From Saprospiraceae bacterium (GTDB lineage Bacteria; Bacteroidota; Bacteroidia; Chitinophagales; Saprospiraceae): 64,000 bases of DNA. Position numbers and translations under genes: made by a program. Numbering within the stretch: position 1 is the first letter of the stretch; every line of letters begins with the position of its first letter. Shown in pieces: positions 16,939 to 25,020 of this stretch. The stretch lies in assembly GCA_020631105.1 (NCBI GenBank), contig JAHDHW010000006.1, positions 1 to 64,000 on the forward strand, given 5' to 3'. The notes below the pieces were generated by a model. It was not told where the DNA came from. It saw only the letters and a list, made by a program, of their open reading frames with translations, and made no database searches.

Positions 16939-18414
16939 TTACTGTAGGAATACATTAAACTCTACCCGTCGGTTTTGTTCCCGTCCGTCTTTGTACTTAT
17001 TATCTGCGATAGGTTGTGTCTCTCCAAAACCTGCATAAGATAATCTGGTACCAGAAATACCTTTGGATACCAGGTAATCATAACATGCTTTGGCACGTGC
17101 TTCCGATAATCTTTGGTTTGACTCAGCGTTTCCAACACTATCGGTATGACCGCTGATGCTACATTTGTAAGCAGGATATCGAGAAAGAATATCCGCAACC
17201 TGATCCAAGATTGGATAAGAAGCTGTTTTGATTCTATTTTTACCTGTATCAAAATAAATATTCTGAGCAGCAAAGTCTAAAGTTTCTTTATCCTCTACTT
17301 TTAACTCCGGACATCCTTTATTAGAGGCAGGACCTGCCGTCTTAGGACATTTATCATCTTTGTCGTATACACCATCGCCATCAGCGTCAGCATAAGGACA
17401 ACCATTATTTGCTTTAGGGCCAGCTTCATTTGGACAGTTGTCCTTTTCATCAAGGATACCGTCACCGTCTGTATCTACTTCAGGACAACCATTTCTGGCA
17501 CGAGTACCCGCAACAGTAGGACACTGGTCTTCGCTATCTTTAATGCCGTCACCATCGGTATCCGGACAACCATTAAATCCAGCTACTCCAGCTACTTCCG
17601 GACAGTCATCATTAGCATCTTGAATACCATCACCATCAGTATCCGGACAACCATTAAAGTTTGCAATACCAGCTACTTCCGGACAATCGTCATCAATATT
17701 TACGATACCATCACCGTCTGTATCCGGGCAACCTCTTAGTTCTGCTGTACCAACTTCATTCGGACAACGATCAAGATTATCTGTTACGCCATCACCGTCA
17801 GAGTCTAAAGGCTCAGGGATTACGATTGGCTTATCTCCAATTGGAAAAGCTACACCAATACTATGTACAAAGTTGTTTCGGTAAGAATCGTTTACTAAGC
17901 GGTACTCCGTTTGTAAGTTGATGATTGGATGCCAGGTATCTGATAAGTGTAAGTGAAAACCAAGACCTGCGCCCAGTGGAATCTCAAAGTTAAAGTCGTT
18001 TCCTCTGGTAGCATTAGAAACGTATGACGCTCCTACTCCGGCAAGTAAGTAAGGTTTAAACCAGCCACTGCCATCCCAGTCTCCTAATTGCGCCTGGGCA
18101 TCTAAACCAAGAACAATCTTATCACCAGAGAACTCTGGTGTATCGTTTAATGGTAATGCGGTATGACGCAAGTGGAACGGAATATTAAGGTTCAGAAAGC
18201 TATTAATATTTCTTGCATAGCCAAAACTCGCACCAGAGGTGTAGAGGTCGCTATCCGCGAAAAAGTCAGCTCCATCAGGTTGATGATTAGAATAATAATC
18301 AACCAAAAGGTAACGTAAGGTTAAAGCATCTTTGTGAGCCGTAGTTTGGGCGGAAGATACCAATGGTAAAAATAAAATTAGTAATGTGAGGGTTGAGAAT
18401 ACTAGATTTCTCAT
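16939..18414 (-). CDS. OmpA-family protein with six thrombospondin type 3 repeats
   Basis: This 491-aa outer-membrane protein has a signal peptide (MRNLVFST ... VSSAQ), an N-terminal beta-barrel-like domain (about 25-205), six calcium-binding thrombospondin type 3 repeats of the form DxDGDGxxDxxDxCP (about 205-340), and an OmpA C-terminal domain (about 370-491, SGHTDSVGNAESN and QNRRVEF). It probably tethers the outer membrane to peptidoglycan through a calcium-stiffened linker. I chose the ATG at 18414; the in-frame TTG at 18453 would add 13 residues before the signal peptide. It is a paralogue of the next gene upstream (18602-19885). Confidence 0.9.
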   Translation of the reverse strand: MRNLVFSTLTLLILFLPLVSSAQTTAHKDALTLRYLLVDYYSNHQPDGADFFADSDLYTSGASFGYARNINSFLNLNIPFHLRHTALPLNDTPEFSGDKIVLGLDAQAQLGDWDGSGWFKPYLLAGVGASYVSNATRGNDFNFEIPLGAGLGFHLHLSDTWHPIINLQTEYRLVNDSYRNNFVHSIGVAFPIGDKPIVIPEPLDSDGDGVTDNLDRCPNEVGTAELRGCPDTDGDGIVNIDDDCPEVAGIANFNGCPDTDGDGIQDANDDCPEVAGVAGFNGCPDTDGDGIKDSEDQCPTVAGTRARNGCPEVDTDGDGILDEKDNCPNEAGPKANNGCPYADADGDGVYDKDDKCPKTAGPASNKGCPELKVEDKETLDFAAQNIYFDTGKNRIKTASYPILDQVADILSRYPAYKCSISGHTDSVGNAESNQRLSEARAKACYDYLVSKGISGTRLSYAGFGETQPIADNKYKDGREQNRRVEFNVFLQ

Positions 18415-18601
18415 GTTTTGAATAGGTTTTTGATGAAAAAAAAATTGGGTCAAATGTTCGTAAGTCTAGCTTGGATGGGAATATGTTTAAGACTTCTCCA
18501 GATAAATGAAGTCACATTTTTTTAAGACATTTTTTACAAAAACCTATTCGAATCCAGGCAATCCAATACCTAACAATATTTACCCAAAACCTACAATAGA
18601 C

Positions 18602-19885
18602 CTATTTTAAGTATACATTAAACTCTACTCTGCGATTTTTTTCGCGTCCTTCTTTAAAAGTATTATCCGCAATAAACTGCGTTTCTCCATAACCTTTATA
18701 GTCTAATCTGCTGCTATTGATACCTTTATTGATCAGATAATCATAACAAGCTTTGGCTCGCCTTTCAGAAAGCCTTTGATTAGCAGAGGCATTACCTACG
18801 CTATCAGTATGTCCACCGATGCTACAATTATAAGCTGGGTATCTTTGCAGGATTTCAAAGATATTATTGAGGGTTACAAAGGACTCCGGAAGTAAAGTAG
18901 CCTCACCCGTTTGAAAGTAAATTTGCTGAGCAGCAAGATTAAGCACTTCCTTATCTGCATCATTAATCTCTGGGCACCCCCGATTACTGGCGGGGCCAGC
19001 TTCAGTGGGACATAAATCATCAGGATCTAAAACTCCATCTTGGTCCTGATCGCCGATTGGGCAGCCTTTGTTACTCCGGGGTCCGGCTTCCGTTGGACAT
19101 TCATCTTCGCTATCTTTTATGCCATCTTCATCCGTATCGGGACAGCCCATAAAAGCAATCAAGCCTGGATCATCAGGACATTCGTCATCAATATCGGCAA
19201 AGCCATCTTTATCCCGATCAGGACAACCGGCTAGCGCAGGAAATCCGGGTGTATCCGGGCAACGATCCTGATCATCAACTACCCCATCGCCATCCCGGTC
19301 CAATGGTGTTTTTGTTTTCCCATTAAAATTAAGTGGAAAAACAATTCCTAAACCGTGTACAAAATTATTACGGTAGCTATTCGTCACTAGTCGATACTCA
19401 CTTTGTAAGATTACCGAAGGGCTTGTTGATTTTTGTCCTAACTGAAATTGAAAACCTCCTCCAATTGGAAAGGCAATATCAACTTCATCCACATCACTGA
19501 TAAAACTTAGACCTATACCTGCTAACAGATAAGGTTTAAATCGACCTAGGCCGTCCCAATCTCCAAAATGCCCCTGAACGTCAAAGCCAAATACCCCTCG
19601 TTTATCTGTGCTAAAGATTGGAGCATCATTCAATGGTACTTCGCTGCTCTTAAACTGAATGGGCACATGTAGATTCAGGAATTCATTAATATTACGGTGA
19701 TAAGCGATACTTGCACCGAAGTTATAATCACTTGCGCTGGCAAACCCATCGGTATGATTGGAGAAATAATCTACCCAGAGGACTCTGGCGGATAAAGCAT
19801 TAGGCTGAGCTGGGCTTTGAGCATTTGTAAGGCTTGCCATTGATAGGCAAACGAGCGTAGCGAGGCAGGCAAGGGTCGTTTTCAA
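18602..19885 (-). CDS. OmpA-family protein with four thrombospondin type 3 repeats
   Basis: This 427-aa paralogue of the 16939-18414 protein has the same order: signal peptide (ending TNAQ), barrel-like domain, thrombospondin type 3 repeats, and OmpA domain (GGHTDSVGNASAN, KNRRVEF). It has four repeats instead of six, and several carry substitutions such as DRDKDGF and DTDEDGI. The two genes lie in tandem on the minus strand with about 190 bases between them. The start codon is TTG, directly before the signal peptide, with no in-frame ATG upstream. The leader contains an unusual hairpin at 19945-19962. Confidence 0.9.
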   Translation of the reverse strand: MKTTLACLATLVCLSMASLTNAQSPAQPNALSARVLWVDYFSNHTDGFASASDYNFGASIAYHRNINEFLNLHVPIQFKSSEVPLNDAPIFSTDKRGVFGFDVQGHFGDWDGLGRFKPYLLAGIGLSFISDVDEVDIAFPIGGGFQFQLGQKSTSPSVILQSEYRLVTNSYRNNFVHGLGIVFPLNFNGKTKTPLDRDGDGVVDDQDRCPDTPGFPALAGCPDRDKDGFADIDDECPDDPGLIAFMGCPDTDEDGIKDSEDECPTEAGPRSNKGCPIGDQDQDGVLDPDDLCPTEAGPASNRGCPEINDADKEVLNLAAQQIYFQTGEATLLPESFVTLNNIFEILQRYPAYNCSIGGHTDSVGNASANQRLSERRAKACYDYLINKGINSSRLDYKGYGETQFIADNTFKEGREKNRRVEFNVYLK

Positions 19886-19930
19886 GGTGCTAGTGTTTGA
19901 TGGTGTTGTGTATAACTCTGGACAGCCGAG

Positions 19931-19976
19931 ATCAGCGAGGACGATTCCGATGGAGATCGGAAGAGGAAATCAGCGA
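19931..19976. promoter_or_regulatory. Hairpin flanked by direct repeats in the leader of the second OmpA gene
   Basis: TTCCGAT (19945-19951) and ATCGGAA (19956-19962) form a perfect 7-bp stem with a 4-base loop. The octamer ATCAGCGA occurs on both sides, at 19931-19938 and 19969-19976. It lies between nusB and the OmpA gene, both on the minus strand. It has no T tract, so it is not a clear terminator. A protein-binding site or an RNA leader structure is possible. Confidence 0.45.
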
Positions 19977-19991
19977 ATAAAAAAAGTACTC

Positions 19992-20924
19992 CTAGCCGTG
20001 TAGACCTCTTCCCTCTTTTTTGATCTTACCTTCCTTATTTAATTTTTTCATCAGGCGATCCAAAATGCCATTGATGAAATCTTTACTCTTATCTGTACTA
20101 TACAGTTTTGAGATTTCTACGAATTCGTTTAACGTTACCTTAGTTGGGATAGTTGGAAAAACGATCAATTCGGTCAAGGCCATTTTTATCAGGATCATAT
20201 CAATGACTGCCACTCGATCAGCATCCCAATTATTCAATACGGGTTCGATGATTTCAAGGAGTTCTTTATCCTGAGTTGTTACATAATTGAATAGGACTTC
20301 TCCAAAATCAACCGCTGTTTCATCAGTTGGCTTATAGACTTCCATGAAATCACTTTGCGTCGGAAGTGCTTTCAACGTCTTTTTAACCGTACCGACGACC
20401 AACGATTTGTCATCGACCCAGGTTGGGTAATGATCCTCTACGGCTTCATTATATAATTCGTGTGTATTACAAAATTTAAAAAGTGCAAGAATCGTTTTTA
20501 AATGATCCTCTGATACCGTTTCCTTTGCCAGATAGCCCTTATAATCTTCCGTCTTCGAAAACTCTATATATAATTTTCGAACGGTATCATCATCAACCAT
20601 CGAATCGAAGTTATTCTGGCTGACATAATCAGAAAAACTATTATCCTGAACTATGGCCTGGATAAATTCATTATCGTATAACTTAGGTGTAAATGTATTA
20701 TCCTCATCCGTAGGAAGATGTTTGGAGGATCGACGCTTAGCGTCTTTTAAAGCATATCGGGTGATATGAACTAGATAATTGAGATTGTACAAATAAAGTA
20801 CATAGGACTCATTGATGGCTTCCTGATAACGCTTGGCAGCTTCTTCAAGACTGAGCGCTTTATCTCTACTTATAGTGTAGAGCATCTGCATGACTTTTAT
20901 GCGGATATTTCTTCTACTTAGCAT
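19992..20924 (-). CDS. nusB: Transcription antitermination factor NusB
   Basis: This 310-aa protein has a C-terminal NusB domain (about 190-300) with NWDADRVAVIDMILIKMALTE split around the conserved core, and the typical end FVEISKLYS ... FINGILDRL. NusB with NusE binds boxA RNA during rRNA antitermination. The protein is about twice the length of E. coli NusB because of an N-terminal extension (1-180), which starts with RRNIRIKVMQMLY, itself NusB-like. This long form is normal in Bacteroidota. It is transcribed leftwards, upstream of the OmpA pair. Confidence 0.92.
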   Translation of the reverse strand: MLSRRNIRIKVMQMLYTISRDKALSLEEAAKRYQEAINESYVLYLYNLNYLVHITRYALKDAKRRSSKHLPTDEDNTFTPKLYDNEFIQAIVQDNSFSDYVSQNNFDSMVDDDTVRKLYIEFSKTEDYKGYLAKETVSEDHLKTILALFKFCNTHELYNEAVEDHYPTWVDDKSLVVGTVKKTLKALPTQSDFMEVYKPTDETAVDFGEVLFNYVTTQDKELLEIIEPVLNNWDADRVAVIDMILIKMALTELIVFPTIPTKVTLNEFVEISKLYSTDKSKDFINGILDRLMKKLNKEGKIKKEGRGLHG

Positions 20925-21116
20925 ATATCAACGGAAGATCATTTTGGGATACTTCGCGGGTACAAAGTAAACCATTTTTTGGTAAAGGAACACAAATGAT
21001 TATCCTTTAATTTAATTTTCTGTCGAAAGTCAGGATGAAGTGTTACAGAAGTGACGAAAAACAAGGATTATTATTCTAAAACCAAGTTTTTATCCAGGTT
21101 ATAATATTACCAAAAT

Positions 21117-21155
21117 AAGAGTGGTGGTACAACCCAAAGTCATACCACCACTCTT
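21117..21155 (-). terminator. Intrinsic terminator of the DUF1599 / BT_3928 operon
   Basis: A perfect 13-bp stem (AAGAGTGGTGGTA at 21117-21129 and TACCACCACTCTT at 21143-21155) with a 13-base loop lies just downstream of the minus-strand stop. Read on the minus strand it is followed by ATTTTGG. Confidence 0.8.
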
Positions 21156-21178
21156 ATGAATATCAATTAAATAAGCAT

Positions 21179-22693
21179 TTACTTTATGTATTCTGCGGCA
21201 ACTTCTTCGTAAGAAGGTAGTTTTGACTTATGCCACTTCATCACAATCTTACCATCTTTCCAGAGTACTACTCCTGGATTAGAACGAACAATCGTTTTTA
21301 GCAAGATATCATCTGCTTCGTAGAATGGGTACGCAGCTTGAGTGTCATGTCGTAAGTCATCAATCATAGCACTGCTTGCGCCACCAACGATAGCATAAGT
21401 ATTATATCCCTGTGCTTCCGCTTTTGACATAAACTCATTGACCACTTTCCAGTCATTGGTATAATCTTCATCCCAGGTAAAGGTTGCTTCGGTTTCTTCT
21501 CTTGGCACAATCTTGTCCACTGATCGTACTAATTTGATCTCTCCTTCTACATCAATGGTATCAACAACAAATAGTGTATCCTGATAAACTACTTTTTTAG
21601 ATGATTCGCTATCAAGGTATAACTTGTGCGCAACGACCATAAAGTGGTAATTTGGATCGCTTAGGATTTCTTCCGTCATATTATTTCCATCCAAATCACT
21701 AAAGTCAAAATCACTGATTTTAGTTGGTTCAATTTCTGGTTCTGATTTCACCTGGTCATAATCCCAGGCTTCTTTAGGATAGGACTTGTATTGTTTTAAG
21801 AAATCGTCATAGCTCAGTTCAACTACTTCTCCACTTTCTTTGTTCGTAAGTCTGTACCCCAGGATTTGAACATTAGCGGCCGACTCTTCTTCCGCTAATT
21901 TAACTGTACGTACATCTTTACCATTATTAAAAGGACGGAAGTCTGTATGTGGTAGATCCCAAACATAATTACTCAGACAATAAACGAACACCGCAGCGGT
22001 CGTTACTCCTGCAACAATTTTACGGGTACTAGCGGTAAACAGTTGATGCATATCCTTTGATCGAAAAACAAAGTATAAGGCTGGCACCAGAAGCACTAAA
22101 TCTTTTAGGAAGGATACCTTAGGCTTTAGTTTTAGAAAATCTCCAAAACATCCGCAATCCGTAACTTTCATATTGGTTTCCACATATTCTCCCCACTTAC
22201 CAAACTCAAAGAAATTTACGCCCCCTGGTACATATCCTGTTAAAAAGGTAAAGCCAGTAAGGAATGTGAAGAAACCTACAATCCCCAAAAATAACCAGGC
22301 GGTTAGTTTCCGATTAGATCCAAGGATCAGCATTACCCCCAACACAATCTCCAATACAATCATAAATACTGAAAAGCCAGTTGAATAATTTGACAACCAC
22401 GGAAACAAAGGTGCAATAAAGGACATCCATGTTTCTTCAAAGGTATATTTGAATTCAGCAAAGTATTGCTCCATCTTATAAGCAGTACCAAGTGGATCAA
22501 TGGCTTTTACCCAGCCAGAGAACACAAACAGAGCACCGCAGAAGTTTTGAGCATAACTCATCAACCATGATTTCTGCTTTTTGAAATAGCCCACTAAAAA
22601 AGTTAGCAATAATGCATCTAAGCCAATGCAAGTTACCAAGCTCCCTATCGTCATTTTACTACTGATCAAAAGGAGATATAGTGCAGTTACCAT
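21179..22693 (-). CDS. BT_3928-family membrane protein (DoxX/MauE-like with thioredoxin-like tail)
   Basis: This 504-aa protein has about six membrane helices in residues 1-260, including a DoxX/MauE-like core (FSGWVKAIDPLGTAYK, then DCGCFGDF with two Cys close together). A periplasmic part follows. The last 120 residues (VNEFMSKAEAQGYNTYAIVG, then NPGVVLWKDGKIV) resemble a thioredoxin-like fold lacking a CxxC motif. The family is widespread in Bacteroidota and unassigned; MauE-like parts handle disulfide or electron transfer. It follows the DUF1599 gene on the same strand with 41 bases between, and that pairing is recurrent in the phylum as I recall it. Confidence 0.8.
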   Translation of the reverse strand: MVTALYLLLISSKMTIGSLVTCIGLDALLLTFLVGYFKKQKSWLMSYAQNFCGALFVFSGWVKAIDPLGTAYKMEQYFAEFKYTFEETWMSFIAPLFPWLSNYSTGFSVFMIVLEIVLGVMLILGSNRKLTAWLFLGIVGFFTFLTGFTFLTGYVPGGVNFFEFGKWGEYVETNMKVTDCGCFGDFLKLKPKVSFLKDLVLLVPALYFVFRSKDMHQLFTASTRKIVAGVTTAAVFVYCLSNYVWDLPHTDFRPFNNGKDVRTVKLAEEESAANVQILGYRLTNKESGEVVELSYDDFLKQYKSYPKEAWDYDQVKSEPEIEPTKISDFDFSDLDGNNMTEEILSDPNYHFMVVAHKLYLDSESSKKVVYQDTLFVVDTIDVEGEIKLVRSVDKIVPREETEATFTWDEDYTNDWKVVNEFMSKAEAQGYNTYAIVGGASSAMIDDLRHDTQAAYPFYEADDILLKTIVRSNPGVVLWKDGKIVMKWHKSKLPSYEEVAAEYIK

Positions 22694-22734
22694 ATTATAT
22701 TATTTAAGTTCTTTTGTTAATCAAAAATATAAAA

Positions 22735-23274
22735 TCAGGCCTCATCCAGCCTAATCAAAGCAAATAATGCATAATTTATAATGTCTTGATAATTAGCGTC
22801 TAAGCCCTCGGAGATTAATGTTTTACCTTCATTATCTTCGATTTGTTTCACTCGTAAGAGCTTCATCAGTATTAAATCCGTCAGAGAACTCACCCTCATC
22901 TCACGCCAAGCTTCCCCATAATCATGGTTTTTGGCAATCATCAGCTCCCGAGTAGCTTCCATGTATTCTTTATAAAGCGAAGTCGCTCGTTCAAAATCCA
23001 ATTCTAAAGGATCATTTTCCTTTAAATCCAATTGAATTAAGGCCATAATACTATAATTAACCAATCCAATATACTCCGGCTCTATACCTTCTTCTACTTT
23101 TTGTTCGCCTAATTCTTCCAGGCTACGAATCCGGCTAGCTTTGATATATAATTGATCGGTTAAACTCGAGGGGCGTAAGATTCTCCAGGCCGTTCCATAG
23201 TCTTTGGTTTTCTTTTCGAAAACCTCCTGACATTTTGCGACCTGGGTATCGTATTGCTTTAATGTTTTTTCCAA
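22735..23274 (-). CDS. DUF1599 protein
   Basis: This protein (179 aa from my chosen start) contains two copies of the DUF1599 unit: KTKDYGTAWRILR near its start and KNHDYGEAWREMR about 90 residues later, each followed by SSLTD. Function is not established. There is no ATG start. The in-frame TTG at 23274 gives the usual family length. A longer TTG start at 23346 would add 24 residues beginning MHLCPC, which look unlike homologues. The gene precedes the BT_3928-family gene, with which it is probably co-transcribed. Confidence 0.8.
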   Translation of the reverse strand: MEKTLKQYDTQVAKCQEVFEKKTKDYGTAWRILRPSSLTDQLYIKASRIRSLEELGEQKVEEGIEPEYIGLVNYSIMALIQLDLKENDPLELDFERATSLYKEYMEATRELMIAKNHDYGEAWREMRVSSLTDLILMKLLRVKQIEDNEGKTLISEGLDANYQDIINYALFALIRLDEA

Positions 23275-23384
23275 GCTATTTTTTGCGACAAATATAGAAA
23301 AATCGTTGCAAAGTGCTGGATATTTAATACATGGACAAAGATGCAAGTTGCTTTCCTAATCCGCTGTTAACAATAATTCAATGA

Positions 23385-23415
23385 TTTGTAAATCTTTGTT
23401 AATGGTTTACCTTTG
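23385..23415 (+). promoter_or_regulatory. Bacteroidota-type promoter for the transporter / YigZ pair
   Basis: TTTG at 23385-23388 and TACCTTTG at 23408-23415 match the Bacteroidota -33 and -7 elements (TTTG and TAnnTTTG) with a 19-base spacer. The start codon lies 67 bases downstream. Confidence 0.55.
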
Positions 23416-23482
23416 CGAACATTGTTGATCTGCGAGCCCTAATTACTTTATAACATCTTCGCTCTCAATTGTAACTTAATAC

Positions 23483-24364
23483 ATGCTCTACTTAATCTTA
23501 TCCATTCTTTCTTCTACCCTCCTTGGCTTCATCATGACCTGGTTCGAACGCTTTAAGGTAGATACCTTTCAGGCTGTGGTCGTCAACTACTTCACCTGTG
23601 TTGCAACGGGTTGGGTAATGGTAGGCAGTTTTCCAGTACAATCGGGGTTCCAGGAAACGGAATGGTTTCCGTACGCCGCGGGAATATCTTTATTCTTTAT
23701 TTCTGGCTTTACCATTATTGGGTATACCTTTCAAAAGTTTGGAATCACCCTGACCACCATCATGTCAAAGATGTCGATGTTGATCTCGGTAGTTTTTGCA
23801 ATTATCGCTTATCAAGAGTCCGTAAGCTTATTGAAAGTGCTGGGCATCTTGACTGCTATTGCTTCTATCATATTGACGAATCTTCCACATGATGAGAGTG
23901 TTGCAAGTAAGAAAAAGGTAAAGCGGATTTTTTGGATATTCCCAATCCTGGTGTTAGTGTTTCAGGCATTAATTGAGATTGTCTTACAATACGTTGAACA
24001 AAACATTTTGGAGACCAGTGGAGACCCTGCTTTTGTTTCTTCTATATTTTTATTCGCGGGTACTATCGGTCTCCCAATTGTCCTTGGTGGAATCTTACTG
24101 GGTAAGCTACGCTTCGCCTGGCAGAATCTTATTGGTGGAATCTTATTAGGTATCCCTAATTATTTTTCAATATACTTTCTCATGAAAGCACTGGGTTCCG
24201 GCTGGGAAGGTTCCGTAGTATTCCCTATCAACAATGTTGCGATTATAGCCCTTTCTGCCATCATTGGTGGATTCCTGATCTTTAAAGAAAAATACTCCAA
24301 GTGGAATATTTTGGGCATTGCACTTTCTATCATCGCTATTATTTTAATTGCATTGGGACGATGA
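23483..24364 (+). CDS. EamA/DMT-family transporter
   Basis: This 293-aa protein has about ten hydrophobic helices in two halves of similar pattern, as in the drug/metabolite transporter superfamily. The final helices end WNILGIALSIIAIILIALG. Substrates of this family range from amino acids to nucleobases and cannot be read from sequence. A good Bacteroidota promoter lies upstream. The stop codon overlaps the start of the YigZ gene (ATGA), so the two are translationally coupled. Confidence 0.85.
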   Translation: MLYLILSILSSTLLGFIMTWFERFKVDTFQAVVVNYFTCVATGWVMVGSFPVQSGFQETEWFPYAAGISLFFISGFTIIGYTFQKFGITLTTIMSKMSMLISVVFAIIAYQESVSLLKVLGILTAIASIILTNLPHDESVASKKKVKRIFWIFPILVLVFQALIEIVLQYVEQNILETSGDPAFVSSIFLFAGTIGLPIVLGGILLGKLRFAWQNLIGGILLGIPNYFSIYFLMKALGSGWEGSVVFPINNVAIIALSAIIGGFLIFKEKYSKWNILGIALSIIAIILIALGR

Positions 24365-25014
24365 CAGATCAATACAAAACCATATCAGCACCCAGTGAGG
24401 GGCAATTTAAGGATCGGGGCAGCAAGTTTTTTGCCTACGCCTTTCCTTGTTATCTGGAAGAAGATTGGCAAGAGGCTTTAGAGGCTGTAAAGAAAGAGCA
24501 TTTTAAAGCAAGACACCATTGCTTTGCTTATCGTATCGGATTAGATAATAACAACTTCCGGACAAATGATGATGGTGAACCTTCCGGAACAGCAGGAAGA
24601 CCTATTCTGGGACAGATTGATAGCTTTGGCCTCACGAATGTATTCGTTGTGGTTGTTCGATACTTTGGAGGGACCAAACTAGGGACCAGTGGATTAATTA
24701 ACGCGTATAAAATGGCCACTATTGAAGCCTTTGATGCGGCAACTATTATTGAAAAAACAGTAGAAGATATTTATCGAATCAAATTCGACTATGGATTGAT
24801 GAGTGATGTGATGAACGGAGTCAAGAAGTTAGATTTAGAGATGATGAGTCAGGACTTTGGTAATGAAGCTTCCATAGAAATTTCGATTGCTCAAAGTCAA
24901 GTAGAGGATACGCTGCGCCAACTAAAATCACTCATTGCCAAAATCAGAATTGAAGAAATTGACAAAATCAAAAACATCCCCGGTTTAAAAATCTCCTATT
25001 TATATACCCGTTAA
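24361..25014 (+). CDS. YigZ / IMPACT family protein
   Basis: This 217-aa protein has the IMPACT/YigZ N-terminal domain (residues about 5-120, with KDRGSKFFAYAFP, DDGEPSGTAGRPIL and VVRYFGGTKLGTSGL) and the smaller C-terminal DUF1949 domain (about 135-205). The family is thought to act in translation or its regulation. I chose the ATG at 24361, which overlaps the transporter stop codon; a start at 24301 would add 20 residues that read as out-of-frame transporter sequence. It converges on the giant PKD gene, with only six bases between the stops. Confidence 0.9.
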   Translation: MTDQYKTISAPSEGQFKDRGSKFFAYAFPCYLEEDWQEALEAVKKEHFKARHHCFAYRIGLDNNNFRTNDDGEPSGTAGRPILGQIDSFGLTNVFVVVVRYFGGTKLGTSGLINAYKMATIEAFDAATIIEKTVEDIYRIKFDYGLMSDVMNGVKKLDLEMMSQDFGNEASIEISIAQSQVEDTLRQLKSLIAKIRIEEIDKIKNIPGLKISYLYTR

Positions 25015-25020
25015 CTCGAC

